NCBI RefSeq assembly: GCF_947495285.1
Contig: NZ_CANLXZ010000030.1
Location: 1-44,101 of the forward strand
DNA from: an uncultured Nonlabens sp.
GTDB taxonomy: Bacteria > Bacteroidota > Bacteroidia > Flavobacteriales > Flavobacteriaceae
DNA: 44,101 nucleotides
Reading direction: 5' to 3'
Below are positions 35,904 to 44,084 of this stretch, piece by piece. A program made the translations under genes and the position numbers. The notes below the pieces were generated by a model that worked only from the letters and a program-made list of their open reading frames with translations, was not told where the DNA came from and ran no database searches. Every line of letters begins with the position of its first letter. Positions within the stretch are counted from its first letter, which is position 1.

Positions 35904-36109
35904 ATAAAATCTAGACCAGAACAATATTAAATCATGGGAGTAAATGATCTATTCATGCTTATTTTGATCAGTTTTGATTTATAATAAATGGCTCTCAATT
36001 TTAAGATGTCATATTTTTATAAAATAAGTACTAGAATGGTAGGAACTAATCCTATTTTACCAAAGTCAAATCAAAGGCTATCTTTATAATTCAAGAGGTA
36101 AATTCAAAT

Positions 36110-36694
36110 TTATACTTCTGTACTTTTATGTTCATCATTCCTCATTAAATCTTTTGCCTGTCCTTTCCAGTCGTCGCGGTTTATCCTACTTGGAAAAAAA
36201 TCAATAACTTTGGTTATCGCATTGATATCGATATCAGTCATTTTGGCTAACTGTGAGTAGTTATAAATACCTATCGTGTTTAATTTTTCTTCTACATTGC
36301 TACCTATACCAACTATCTTTTTTAAATCATCTGCTTGTGATTTATCTCCCATACCTATGTTAGAGAAGTCTAATACTTTATGAGCTATTTCGGTTTTTAC
36401 TTCTTGACTTAGTTTACCGGCTCTTTCCCTGGTTTTCATAGCTCTTATTTTACCAGGTTCACTTATGTCTGCTATTTCTACACGATATATGTCGGTATTA
36501 TCGTGATCTGTAATCACTTTTTTTGTTAGTGTATTAGTGTCAGTAACCGTGTTTTCTTTACTGTATTCTTTGTTTACAATTAAACCAGTAATATCTGCAC
36601 CTGATTTTCCAGAAAGAAAACCTATAATAAACGCTCCTAGCATCATTAAAAAAATTACTACTAGTAGACTGCTATTGTTTTCAATAAATTCCAT
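36110..36694 (-). CDS. Membrane-anchored helix-hairpin-helix-like protein
   Basis: A 194-residue protein with one N-terminal membrane helix (about 9-28, SSLLVVIFLMMLGAFIIGFLSG) and a soluble C-terminal region. Residues 125-185 (DLKKIVGIGSNVEEKLNTIG, YNYSQLAKMTDIDINAITKVI, FFPSRINRDDWKGQAKDL) match the small helix-hairpin-helix domain that occurs fused to ribosomal L21 and NADH dehydrogenase-related proteins in other bacteria. In such domains GIG is the hairpin and IxRDDWxxQA the conserved end. The middle (40-115) is charged and without a recognised fold. The start codon of this gene lies seven bases after the stop of the OmpA-like gene, so they form an operon and may act together at the inner membrane. 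Confidence 0.82.
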   Translation of the reverse strand: MEFIENNSSLLVVIFLMMLGAFIIGFLSGKSGADITGLIVNKEYSKENTVTDTNTLTKKVITDHDNTDIYRVEIADISEPGKIRAMKTRERAGKLSQEVKTEIAHKVLDFSNIGMGDKSQADDLKKIVGIGSNVEEKLNTIGIYNYSQLAKMTDIDINAITKVIDFFPSRINRDDWKGQAKDLMRNDEHKSTEV

Positions 36695-36701
36695 AACTAC
36701 T

Positions 36702-37772
36702 TTATTTAACTTTTAAAATAACACATTTATTATTACCTATTCCATCCACTATTTTATCACCCATAGCTATAGATTTAATTTTATGGGCAGGAATACCAGA
36801 TTGTGCTACTATACGTTGTGCTGTTTCAGAATTTGTTTTTGAAATAGACATATTATCTATGGCATTACCTACAGGGTCTGTATAGGTATATATCTCAATT
36901 TTTTTGCTGGGATTATCCTTTAAATAACTTTTAACTAGACTAATATAGGAAGTAAAGGTTTGATTGCTGTAAAAGTAATCTCCTTTAAAACCAGTGGTAA
37001 ACTTCTTGTAAGCATAAGGTCCATCAGGTTGTGTAGTTTTAATAGTTACTTCTTTATTTGTAGGAATGATAGAGGTAAAAAGGGGATCGATATTATTTAT
37101 GCGCATTAAAACGCCACCTTTTGCAACACCATTGATATAATTAATATCTTGAAAAGAAGCATTAGTATGTAATCGAGATCTATCGATACCTATTCCTAAT
37201 AGTAGCTTTTTAATATATTCTGCACGCTGTTTACCTAGGTCAGAAGGCTCCTCTGGTGAGCTATATCCTGTAAGGGTAAGAGAAGATTCTTTGTAGAGAG
37301 TTAATATTTTTTTAATTTCCATACCATAATTAATACAAGCATAAGGTATTTTTACATTACTGCGATTTTTATAAATACGAGTAAATAGATTACAAGGTAC
37401 AACCGCTTCACTTGCTTCATTAAATACAGAAAACGGTAATGCCTCATATTTTAAAGAGGCTTGTTTTATATCTTTAACGTTACTGGTCTCTTTTTGATTT
37501 GAAAGAGGTACCTCATCATCACTAGTATTAATAGATTCTACCCTAACAGAATCTATCGTATTTTGATTTTCTTTAAAATCTATACCTTCTTGAATTAACG
37601 TAGTATTCTTAATAGTTTTTTTAGGGGTTGTTGTATTTTTATTTAACGTAGAATGTAATGACGGTATATGTTCATGATCTTTTTTTAAATCGTTAAAAAA
37701 ATATCCTAATACAAGAAAACATCCCATACAATAGAATAAGAATATTAAAAATCCAGGCACAAAATTTTTCAC
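36702..37772 (-). CDS. Membrane-anchored protein with two OmpA-like domains
   Basis: A 356-residue protein starting with GTG at 37772; the next Met lies inside the membrane helix (about 5-27, VPGFLIFLFYCMGCFLVLGYFF). A Ser/Thr/Lys-rich spacer (30-110) is followed by two OmpA C-terminal-like units. The first is at about 150-230: LTLTGYSSPEEPSDLGKQRAEYIKKLLLG...IDRSRL. The second is at about 265-356: IEIYTYTDPVGNAIDNMSIS...SETAQRIVAQSGI...KIKSIAMGDK. OmpA units bind peptidoglycan through an Asp and Arg pair; the first keeps QRAEYIK, the second has a less typical NSETAQRI. Two units in one anchored protein is unusual. Cotranscribed with the helix-hairpin-helix gene; 62 bases separate it from the DCC-family gene upstream. 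Confidence 0.78.
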   Translation of the reverse strand: MKNFVPGFLIFLFYCMGCFLVLGYFFNDLKKDHEHIPSLHSTLNKNTTTPKKTIKNTTLIQEGIDFKENQNTIDSVRVESINTSDDEVPLSNQKETSNVKDIKQASLKYEALPFSVFNEASEAVVPCNLFTRIYKNRSNVKIPYACINYGMEIKKILTLYKESSLTLTGYSSPEEPSDLGKQRAEYIKKLLLGIGIDRSRLHTNASFQDINYINGVAKGGVLMRINNIDPLFTSIIPTNKEVTIKTTQPDGPYAYKKFTTGFKGDYFYSNQTFTSYISLVKSYLKDNPSKKIEIYTYTDPVGNAIDNMSISKTNSETAQRIVAQSGIPAHKIKSIAMGDKIVDGIGNNKCVILKVK

Positions 37773-37834
37773 GTAAATATATTTGCCCTAAATATACTAT
37801 CAAACTGTTAAATAATTAACGTTTAGAAGAGTTT

Positions 37835-38236
37835 CTATAAAAATTTAGATGTTAAATTAGGTGTAGGAATCATGCAACTCTCTTTTTTACCGAACCATTT
37901 GTAACGATTTCTTGCTATGAAATCATATATTTTGTTAGAGATAAAACTAGGAATGATCTTAAAGGCATAGAGTAATGGCCATAAATGGTTCAAATGTTTT
38001 GCGATGTTTAATGCGGCATCCGCTTTCGCGAAAGCGGAATCTCCACTAATCAATACAATAGAATCTATTTTAGAAGGATCTATATTGTGTCGAGAAAGCA
38101 ACACTTTACCGATATAGCTATCTAAAGAGGTAAATCTAAAACGATCCTTTTTATCACGTTTTATAATAAACAATATGGCACTATTACAAAGATTGCATAC
38201 ACCATCAAATAGTACTATATCATGATTTTTTTCCAT
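37835..38236 (-). CDS. DCC family thiol-disulfide oxidoreductase-like protein (DUF393)
   Basis: A 133-residue protein of the DCC family, named for the DxxCxxC motif, here DGVCNLCNSAILFIIKRD at the N-terminus, typical of a thioredoxin-like redox site. The remainder (FRFTSLDSYIGK, LWPLLYAFKIIPSFISNKIYDFIARNRYKWFGK) is family-typical and the length is normal. The family is predicted to be redox-active but is little studied. A perfect palindrome copy encodes SAFAKAD, exactly where relatives have a conserved (Y/V)xKSDAAL segment, so the repeat supplies part of a conserved element. The start codon abuts the mutS2 stop with no base between, giving a translationally coupled pair. Confidence 0.9.
   Translation of the reverse strand: MEKNHDIVLFDGVCNLCNSAILFIIKRDKKDRFRFTSLDSYIGKVLLSRHNIDPSKIDSIVLISGDSAFAKADAALNIAKHLNHLWPLLYAFKIIPSFISNKIYDFIARNRYKWFGKKESCMIPTPNLTSKFL
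38019..38038. repeat. Dispersed palindrome copy 8 (inside DCC-family gene)
   Basis: A 20-bp perfect palindrome, core at 38021-38036. Read on the minus strand as GCT TTC GCG AAA GCG, giving AFAKA inside a conserved stretch of the protein. Confidence 0.9.
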
Positions 38237-40417
38237 TTATTTACCGACTTTTTCTAGTTGTTCTAGAGCTACTAAGGTGGTGAAAAAACCGTAATTAACT
38301 GTAGCTTTTCCTTTTTCTATCTGGTCTATGGTACCTATAGATTTAGAACCAGATAGTCTCACACGATCATTTAATTTAAAGACAACATCTGGTACTTTTT
38401 CTTCTTTAACTTGAGATACTTTGGCTTTTATTTTTTCTGTTCTTATTTTTTGAACCTTCTGTATCACCTCGTGTTCTACTTGTTTTTGTTTCCCTTTTTG
38501 TTGTTTTACAGCTTTGCGGTTAGGAGCAGCCTCTTTTTTTAAAGGTTTACGTTTTACATTTTCTGTAATAACCAGCTTCATAAGCTCGTCTAGTAATAGT
38601 TTTTTCTTTTTGTTGTTCTCAAAAGCCTCTGCCAGGCCATCAAATTTTTTACCTAATTGAATATAGCGCTGGTAACCGTCATAAAGTTCTTGAAAATCTT
38701 GCAGTTTTTGCTGTACACGTTCCTGTGTATCTTCTAGTTTATTAGCACGCTGGGTTGCTTTTACCTCTTTATTTTGTAAGCTTTCATTATTACGTCGCAA
38801 GTTAGATCGTTCTTTTTGTAAAGCTGCAATAGACTTGTCAAAACGTATTTTGCCACGTTCTACCTTTTTCTTTGCTTTATTAATTAAAGAATAAGGAATA
38901 CCATTCTTTTGTGCCACTTCAAAGGTAAATGAGCTACCGGCCTCACCTAATTGTAACTGATAGATAGGTTCTAAAGTGCTAGAATCAAAGAGCATGTTTG
39001 CATTAGTCATTTCTGGCAACTCGTTTGCAAGCATCTTTAAATTAGTATAATGCGTGGTAATGATACCATAGGACTTGCGGCTGTTTAACTCTTCTAGCAT
39101 ACTTTCTGCCAGGGCGCCACCTAGTTCTGGATCAGACCCTGTACCGAATTCATCGATTAAGAAAAGCGTTTTATCGTTTGCGGTTTTAAGAAAACCGCGC
39201 ATATTTTTTAATCGATAACTGTAGGTACTTAAATGGTTATCTATACTTTGATTATCACCTATATCTGTAAGTACGTGCTCAAAAACACAAATTCTACTTT
39301 TTTCATGTACCGGTATCAACATACCAGTCTGTATCATTAATTGAAGTAATCCTATAGTCTTTAAAGTAATGGATTTACCACCTGCGTTAGGTCCAGAAAT
39401 AACTATAATTCTATTATCTGGCGCTAGTCTGATAGTCTGAGCATAGGTAGTCTCGCCACGCTCATTATTTGCTACCCATAATAAAGGGTGATAAGCGTCT
39501 ACTAGTTCTAGTTCTTGATGGTCTACCATCATGGGTAAACATCCTTTTATTTTGCGACCATATTTAGCCTTTGCAGCTATAATGTCTGTATGAGTAAGAT
39601 AGGTTCTGTACTCTTCAAATTCTGGGATAAAGGCACGTAAAAAATCAGTCAGTTCTTTAAGAATTCTTTGGATTTCTTCTAGTTCTTCTATTTCTAATTC
39701 TGACAGCTTTCGCGAAAGCGTTAACACGCGTTCTGGTTCAATGTAGGAGATGCTCCCAGTCTTAGAGCTACCCATCATTTTACCTTTTACCTTGCGTCTG
39801 TACATGGCTTTTACGGCTAGTACACGGCGGTTTTCTACTACAGATTCTCTTATTTCATCAAGATAATCCAGTTGTCCATAATGACTTAATGCCTGGCCAA
39901 AGCTACCGTTAAGCTGGCCTCGCACGGTATTCATCTCGCGTCTTATGTTTTTTAAATGCGGTGATGCGTCATTTTTAATATCACCAAAACGGTCCATAAC
40001 CAGATCTACCTGTGTAGGTATGATGTCGTTATAAGTGATGTGTTCTAAACGCTTGTATAAATTAGGGAAAAATTCTTGTAACTTCTTAAAGAATTTAATG
40101 TGCTCGTTTACGGTACGTGGTAATACGGCTAGTCTTCTTATACTTTCTTTATCTAGGGTACTGTTATCGATGCCTAATAACTGTAGCTCTTTTTCTATAA
40201 TATCAAAGCCGTGATTAGGTATGCGATGCTCGCTAGAAAAAGACCATAAATACTCGTTAGTAAAGGCAAGTTCTCTTTCTATTAAGAAGCGTTTTGTAAA
40301 AGGTTTTAAAGTAGTAATGGCGGTTTTACCATCTTCTGTAATACAATAAGCACTAGCCTGTTGTAGGACTACATCAAACTCTAAATCCTGAATCGTTTTG
40401 TTAGATATTTTTCTCAT
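38237..40417 (-). CDS. mutS2: MutS2-family ATPase lacking an Smr domain
   Basis: A 726-residue MutS-like ATPase. The core and lever domains (1-310) lead to the ATPase with Walker A SGPNAGGKSITLKT, LIDEFGTGSDPELGGALAE (Walker B) and TTHYTNLKMLANE. A long coiled coil follows (about 515-640, KKKVERGKIRFDKSIAALQK and on), then a Lys-rich stretch and a KOW-like end (DRVRLSGSKSIGTIDQIEKGKATVNYG). The C-terminal Smr nuclease domain found in Bacillus MutS2 is absent. Family roles are suppression of recombination or rescue of collided ribosomes. A palindrome copy encodes TLSRKLS near residue 235. A TATTTTTG box lies ten bases before the ATG. The downstream DCC-family gene begins immediately at the stop codon. 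Confidence 0.94.
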   Translation of the reverse strand: MRKISNKTIQDLEFDVVLQQASAYCITEDGKTAITTLKPFTKRFLIERELAFTNEYLWSFSSEHRIPNHGFDIIEKELQLLGIDNSTLDKESIRRLAVLPRTVNEHIKFFKKLQEFFPNLYKRLEHITYNDIIPTQVDLVMDRFGDIKNDASPHLKNIRREMNTVRGQLNGSFGQALSHYGQLDYLDEIRESVVENRRVLAVKAMYRRKVKGKMMGSSKTGSISYIEPERVLTLSRKLSELEIEELEEIQRILKELTDFLRAFIPEFEEYRTYLTHTDIIAAKAKYGRKIKGCLPMMVDHQELELVDAYHPLLWVANNERGETTYAQTIRLAPDNRIIVISGPNAGGKSITLKTIGLLQLMIQTGMLIPVHEKSRICVFEHVLTDIGDNQSIDNHLSTYSYRLKNMRGFLKTANDKTLFLIDEFGTGSDPELGGALAESMLEELNSRKSYGIITTHYTNLKMLANELPEMTNANMLFDSSTLEPIYQLQLGEAGSSFTFEVAQKNGIPYSLINKAKKKVERGKIRFDKSIAALQKERSNLRRNNESLQNKEVKATQRANKLEDTQERVQQKLQDFQELYDGYQRYIQLGKKFDGLAEAFENNKKKKLLLDELMKLVITENVKRKPLKKEAAPNRKAVKQQKGKQKQVEHEVIQKVQKIRTEKIKAKVSQVKEEKVPDVVFKLNDRVRLSGSKSIGTIDQIEKGKATVNYGFFTTLVALEQLEKVGK
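39705..39720. repeat. Dispersed palindrome copy 9 (inside mutS2)
   Basis: AGCTTTCGCGAAAGCG, one mismatch at the first base. Read on the minus strand in the third frame (CTT TCG CGA AAG), giving LSRK. Confidence 0.85.
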
Positions 40418-40427
40418 AAAAGTCTTA

Positions 40428-40435
40428 CAAAAATA
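40428..40435 (-). promoter_or_regulatory. -7 box of mutS2
   Basis: On the minus strand TATTTTTG fits TAnnTTTG and ends ten bases before the ATG at 40417. No -33 box was found. Confidence 0.45.
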
Positions 40436-40669
40436 AGCTAGGATGGAATGGTTCTAGCGGCATTTTACAAGAAATTAAGTAAAGAGTTGAGAAAATGAAC
40501 TCTAACTTTAAAGAATGTCGAATATTGAATAATGAATTTTAAAGTTTAACGGCGTTTGATTAAACAATAAGGTTTTGCGCTGTAAAAGCTAGGACTTATG
40601 ACTTAGGATTTATGAATAAATATAGATTCAAATCTTTTCTTTTAAATTTAGTTCATGAAAATAATAAAC

Positions 40670-41143
40670 CTACTCATGATGATAAGGTTCATTTCTCAAA
40701 ATGGTAAATGCTCTGTAAATTTGTTCTACAGCAAATAAACGGACCATTTGATGAGAGAAAGTCATGTCGCTTAGGGACAATTTTGAATTTGCTCTAGAAT
40801 ATACGTCTGGAGAGAAACCATAAGGACCACCTATTATAAAAACCAATCTCTTCAACCCAGAAACACTTCTTTTATTAATCAACTCGGCAAATTGCATGCT
40901 GGTGTATTTCTTGCCTTTTTCATCTAGTATGGTGACAAAATCACTCTTTTCTAGCTTATTTAAGATCAATTTTCCTTCTTCGTTCTTTTGTTGGTCTTCA
41001 CTTAGATTCTTAGTCTTTTTAAGATCTGGTATGATCTCAAGATCAAAATTAATGTAATGACCTAATCGGTCTACATACATTTTAGTGAGTTGTTCTATGC
41101 GAGAATCGTCTGTTTTACCTACGGCAAGAAGTGTAATTTTCAT
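40670..41143 (-). CDS. rlmH: 23S rRNA (pseudouridine1915-N3)-methyltransferase
   Basis: A 157-residue SPOUT-class methyltransferase that modifies pseudouridine 1915 in helix 69 of 23S rRNA. The start MKITLLAVGKTDDSRIEQL, the SAM-binding knot VFIIGGPYGFSPDV and the C-terminal FSHQMVRLFAVEQIYRAFTILRNEPYHHE are all standard, and the length is exactly that of the family. A TAAATTTG box ends four bases before the ATG, which predicts a leaderless or nearly leaderless transcript. The upstream VIT/vWA gene stops 46 bases away on the same strand. Confidence 0.97.
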   Translation of the reverse strand: MKITLLAVGKTDDSRIEQLTKMYVDRLGHYINFDLEIIPDLKKTKNLSEDQQKNEEGKLILNKLEKSDFVTILDEKGKKYTSMQFAELINKRSVSGLKRLVFIIGGPYGFSPDVYSRANSKLSLSDMTFSHQMVRLFAVEQIYRAFTILRNEPYHHE

Positions 41144-41147
41144 ACTG

Positions 41148-41155
41148 CAAATTTA
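41148..41155 (-). promoter_or_regulatory. -7 box of rlmH
   Basis: On the minus strand TAAATTTG fits TAnnTTTG, separated from the ATG (41143) by four bases. No TTG lies at 17-23 bases upstream. Confidence 0.45.
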
Positions 41156-41188
41156 TAGTTTTTGATCAATTCATTAAATGCTCAAATA

Positions 41189-44029
41189 TTAAAAAGTAAT
41201 TTTTGCAACGACTTCTATATCGTCTTTGTGTGTTAAACGTATTATTTTAAGTTCTTTAGTTTCGTTAGGTCTCCCATAATTTCTGATTAGTGTGATTTTC
41301 ATAAAAGTAGGGTTTTCTACTTTTTGATAACGATCTCCATAATACTTTACTTTGATGTAATAATCTCCTTTTTTGGCCTGACTTAGTGTGAATTGCTCTG
41401 GGCCAAATCCTTGAGTCATATCTTTGCTTAACTGTCCGCCCATTTTTGTAGTAGGGTGACTGTAAAAACATTCTTCTAGATTAGGATCTACGATGTGTAA
41501 ATCTATATCGGTATCGTTGTGATTCCAGTCTACTAAGATTCTAAGATCATAGGTTTCTTCTTTTAATAGTTCTTTATCTACTGTTACATCTTTTAAATCG
41601 TTCTGGTACTTGCTCGCTAGTCTTTTTAACTCTGTTCTAGAGATGCTTTCCATAGAAGGGAATACTCTACGATTTCCTTTTTCATAGATTTTACCAGTAA
41701 TAATATCGTGGTATAAAGCAAATGCTTTTTTACAAAGTCCAGCAGTTTCATATGCAATAGCAAGATCTCTGTAAGATTGAGAATCTTCTGGGCGCAATTC
41801 TAATACACGATTAAAGATAAAAATAGCTTCATATAATTTTGCTTGCTTTTCTAACTGATATCCATAAACCTTAAGCAATTCATAATTGTCAAAATCAATC
41901 TCTGCGACATTAGATAGAATACGATCTGCAAAAAGGGTATTGCTTCTTTCTTCTCTGAAAAAGTGGGCTACATCTATGAAGTACGCCGGTTGTTCTTTAT
42001 AATTTTCTCTATTTGTTAAATACAATTGATAAGCTGCTTCTACACTATTAGTTGCTCTCAAGGCTGTTAAATAAGGAACTTGCACTTTTCTATCGGATAC
42101 TACCAGCTGTTTTAATACTTGTTTTCTACTTTCTTGCTCTGCTCTCAATAGGTTTTGTTGATTTGTATTTTCATAATCTCTAGTGGTTGAGGGATAGCCT
42201 TGTACAACTATTTCATCTAACTCTGGCTCGGTTTCTAATGCTCTTGGTGCTTCTTGCATCGCTGGAGCAGCTGGATAGTCTTCTGAATTTATGAACCTGT
42301 TAATTCTTGTATTTGTAGTTCTATCGCTATAAAGAGAATTTGTTTCTCTAGCTTGAATGTTATTATAAACTCCTTGCTGTCCAGAACTTGATTCAACATT
42401 AAGTCCAGACGTCTGACCTTGTAATCTTTGGATTACGCTAGAATTAGGTCGGCCTGGTGGCGGAGTTTGATCTTCCATTTCATTTTGAAATACTTCAATC
42501 AACTTATTTTTTGCTTTATCATTATTGTTTGCCATAGCTATAGAATCTCTTTTCATTTGTGCGATGGCTAGGTCGTATTCCTGCTTTAATTCGGCAGGCG
42601 GTTCTATTTTATATCGTAGGTAATCACGTACTTCTTCTAGAACAATAAGAGAAGTGAAGTCGGTAACTAGCTGGTACTGTACAGCAAGATCTGTAATTGC
42701 TTTTTTGTTCTCTTTTTTATTTAGGGCAAGCTCTGCAATTTTTTGCTGTGCCCAGTATTTTTTAATCTGTTTTTGATTATTTAAATCCTTACTAATCTTA
42801 ATGGTTTTTCTTAAGGTTACTTTTCCGTTGTATCCATAAAGTAGATGTATAGACTCACCGGCATTTACATTTTTACCATAAAGACTGAAGTTATTATCAA
42901 TAAATTGAGTTGCTCTAGGTAATATCTCTATTTGTTTATTATTTGAGACATATCCTAAATATTCTAACGGCATATATTTAATCATATCATAAGCAGCTGC
43001 CGTGTCGTAAGTGACAAGATTTATGTAATTACCACGAGATGCTCGAGCCCACTTTTTTAATAATGCTGCATTAGATTTTTTTAAACTATTAATTATAAAT
43101 ACCGGTGCGTCTGGATAAAAGTCAGAATTGCTCAAAGTTTTTAAACCATCAGTAAATAGAAGGTAAGCATCTGTATTAGATTTATTTATGATGTTACTGT
43201 AGTCTGTGCCGCCATCATATGTCTGATTTTTTAAGATCTCTTTTAAAGTATTCCATTTTCCATTTCTAATTTTGATATCAGATAAATGAGTCATTATTTT
43301 ATTGCTAAAAATCTGTAGGTTTACTTTAATATCTTGATTTTCTTTAAAGAAAAGATTTAAAAAAGCGAGCTCCTTTTCTATCTCACGATCTTTCATAGAC
43401 AGCGATGCGTCCCACAAAAGAGTTACTTCCTTCATAGAGGCACGTTTCTTTTTTAAGTTAGAAAATGTCTGGTAATAATAGAAATGATCACCAGAAACAG
43501 AAAGTTGATCATTTTGAATATCTGTAGGTATTTTGATTTTAAGATTAGTATCTGCTCTAAATTCTTCTAACCTTAAATCGGTCACGTAATTATGTTGCCA
43601 GTCTGTAAATTTTAAACCAGATAACTGACCATCTACTAGTACAGGCTTTTTAGACTGGTCTAGAAACTCTATTCTTAAATGAAAATCATCTATTCTGCTC
43701 TTGAATCTTAACGGCAGCTGGTAATAATGAGCTTCATTTTCATAAGTAAGTTCTTGTTCATAGGCTAGAACTACATGTTTATGCCCATTTGCAGGAATAG
43801 GATAGATGCGTGCTTTATAATTATTACCAGTTCCTTTTTCTAATAATGCAGGGTCTACACCACGACGTACCACTTCTTCAAAGGCTATGCGTCCTAACTC
43901 TTTATCTACCACAACGGCATCTCTTAATGTGCCATTTACATCTAGTGCAAAACGAGATACTTCATGTCCATCACCTAGTGGGAAATTAAGCTCACCTTCT
44001 AGTATGTGAGAAGTAGGATTGTAAAACAA
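41189..44029 (-). CDS. VIT/von Willebrand A-domain protein with TPR and DUF2135-like end, 5' end missing
   Basis: At least 946 residues. The frame opens inside the VIT domain (FYNPTSHILEGELNFPLG), at a TTG (44027-44029), with a stop at 44059-44057 nine codons further upstream and no ATG between. Family members begin with a signal peptide and about 30 more VIT residues, which are absent, so the gene is truncated or frameshifted. Following domains: the rest of VIT (to about 95), a von Willebrand A domain (195-350) with the MIDAS start DASLSM, an intermediate region with VIQRLQGQTSGLNVESSSGQ and LDEIVVQGY resembling SusC/TonB-plug signatures (about 530-612), TPR-like helices (690-790) and a DUF2135-like C-terminus (830-946, DWNHNDTDIDLHIVDPN). 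Family members are surface or periplasmic; function unknown. A version without a signal peptide would be misplaced. Confidence 0.82.
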   Translation of the reverse strand: MFYNPTSHILEGELNFPLGDGHEVSRFALDVNGTLRDAVVVDKELGRIAFEEVVRRGVDPALLEKGTGNNYKARIYPIPANGHKHVVLAYEQELTYENEAHYYQLPLRFKSRIDDFHLRIEFLDQSKKPVLVDGQLSGLKFTDWQHNYVTDLRLEEFRADTNLKIKIPTDIQNDQLSVSGDHFYYYQTFSNLKKKRASMKEVTLLWDASLSMKDREIEKELAFLNLFFKENQDIKVNLQIFSNKIMTHLSDIKIRNGKWNTLKEILKNQTYDGGTDYSNIINKSNTDAYLLFTDGLKTLSNSDFYPDAPVFIINSLKKSNAALLKKWARASRGNYINLVTYDTAAAYDMIKYMPLEYLGYVSNNKQIEILPRATQFIDNNFSLYGKNVNAGESIHLLYGYNGKVTLRKTIKISKDLNNQKQIKKYWAQQKIAELALNKKENKKAITDLAVQYQLVTDFTSLIVLEEVRDYLRYKIEPPAELKQEYDLAIAQMKRDSIAMANNNDKAKNKLIEVFQNEMEDQTPPPGRPNSSVIQRLQGQTSGLNVESSSGQQGVYNNIQARETNSLYSDRTTNTRINRFINSEDYPAAPAMQEAPRALETEPELDEIVVQGYPSTTRDYENTNQQNLLRAEQESRKQVLKQLVVSDRKVQVPYLTALRATNSVEAAYQLYLTNRENYKEQPAYFIDVAHFFREERSNTLFADRILSNVAEIDFDNYELLKVYGYQLEKQAKLYEAIFIFNRVLELRPEDSQSYRDLAIAYETAGLCKKAFALYHDIITGKIYEKGNRRVFPSMESISRTELKRLASKYQNDLKDVTVDKELLKEETYDLRILVDWNHNDTDIDLHIVDPNLEECFYSHPTTKMGGQLSKDMTQGFGPEQFTLSQAKKGDYYIKVKYYGDRYQKVENPTFMKITLIRNYGRPNETKELKIIRLTHKDDIEVVAKITF

Positions 44030-44055
44030 TCCTGTCCTAAATAAATTTAAGACAT

Positions 44056-44084
44056 ATCAAACCTAACCATTTTACTGGTTTGAT
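44056..44084. repeat. 8-bp inverted repeat upstream of the truncated VIT/vWA gene
   Basis: atcaaacc (44056-44063) and ggtttgat (44077-44084), 13 bases apart. It could be a weak hairpin or the edge of an inserted sequence. It lies 27 bases upstream of the TTG and contains a possible TAGGTTTG -7 box on the minus strand. Confidence 0.5.

Larger units (their letters stand above)
35180..36109. other. Gene-poor gap of about 0.93 kb
   Basis: No intact gene is supported. It holds a start-less open frame at 35707-35856, a minus-strand terminator at 35872-35903, and an 8-bp inverted repeat tgtgaaaa/ttttcaca (35452-35459 and 35478-35485). The rest is A/T-rich with many stops in every frame, as expected for decayed DNA. 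Confidence 0.6.

Noticed and set aside
6041..39720. Dispersed palindromes considered as a CRISPR array or insertion-sequence ends
   Set aside because: The copies are kilobases apart with no regular spacing or spacers, and no transposase gene or target duplications accompany them.
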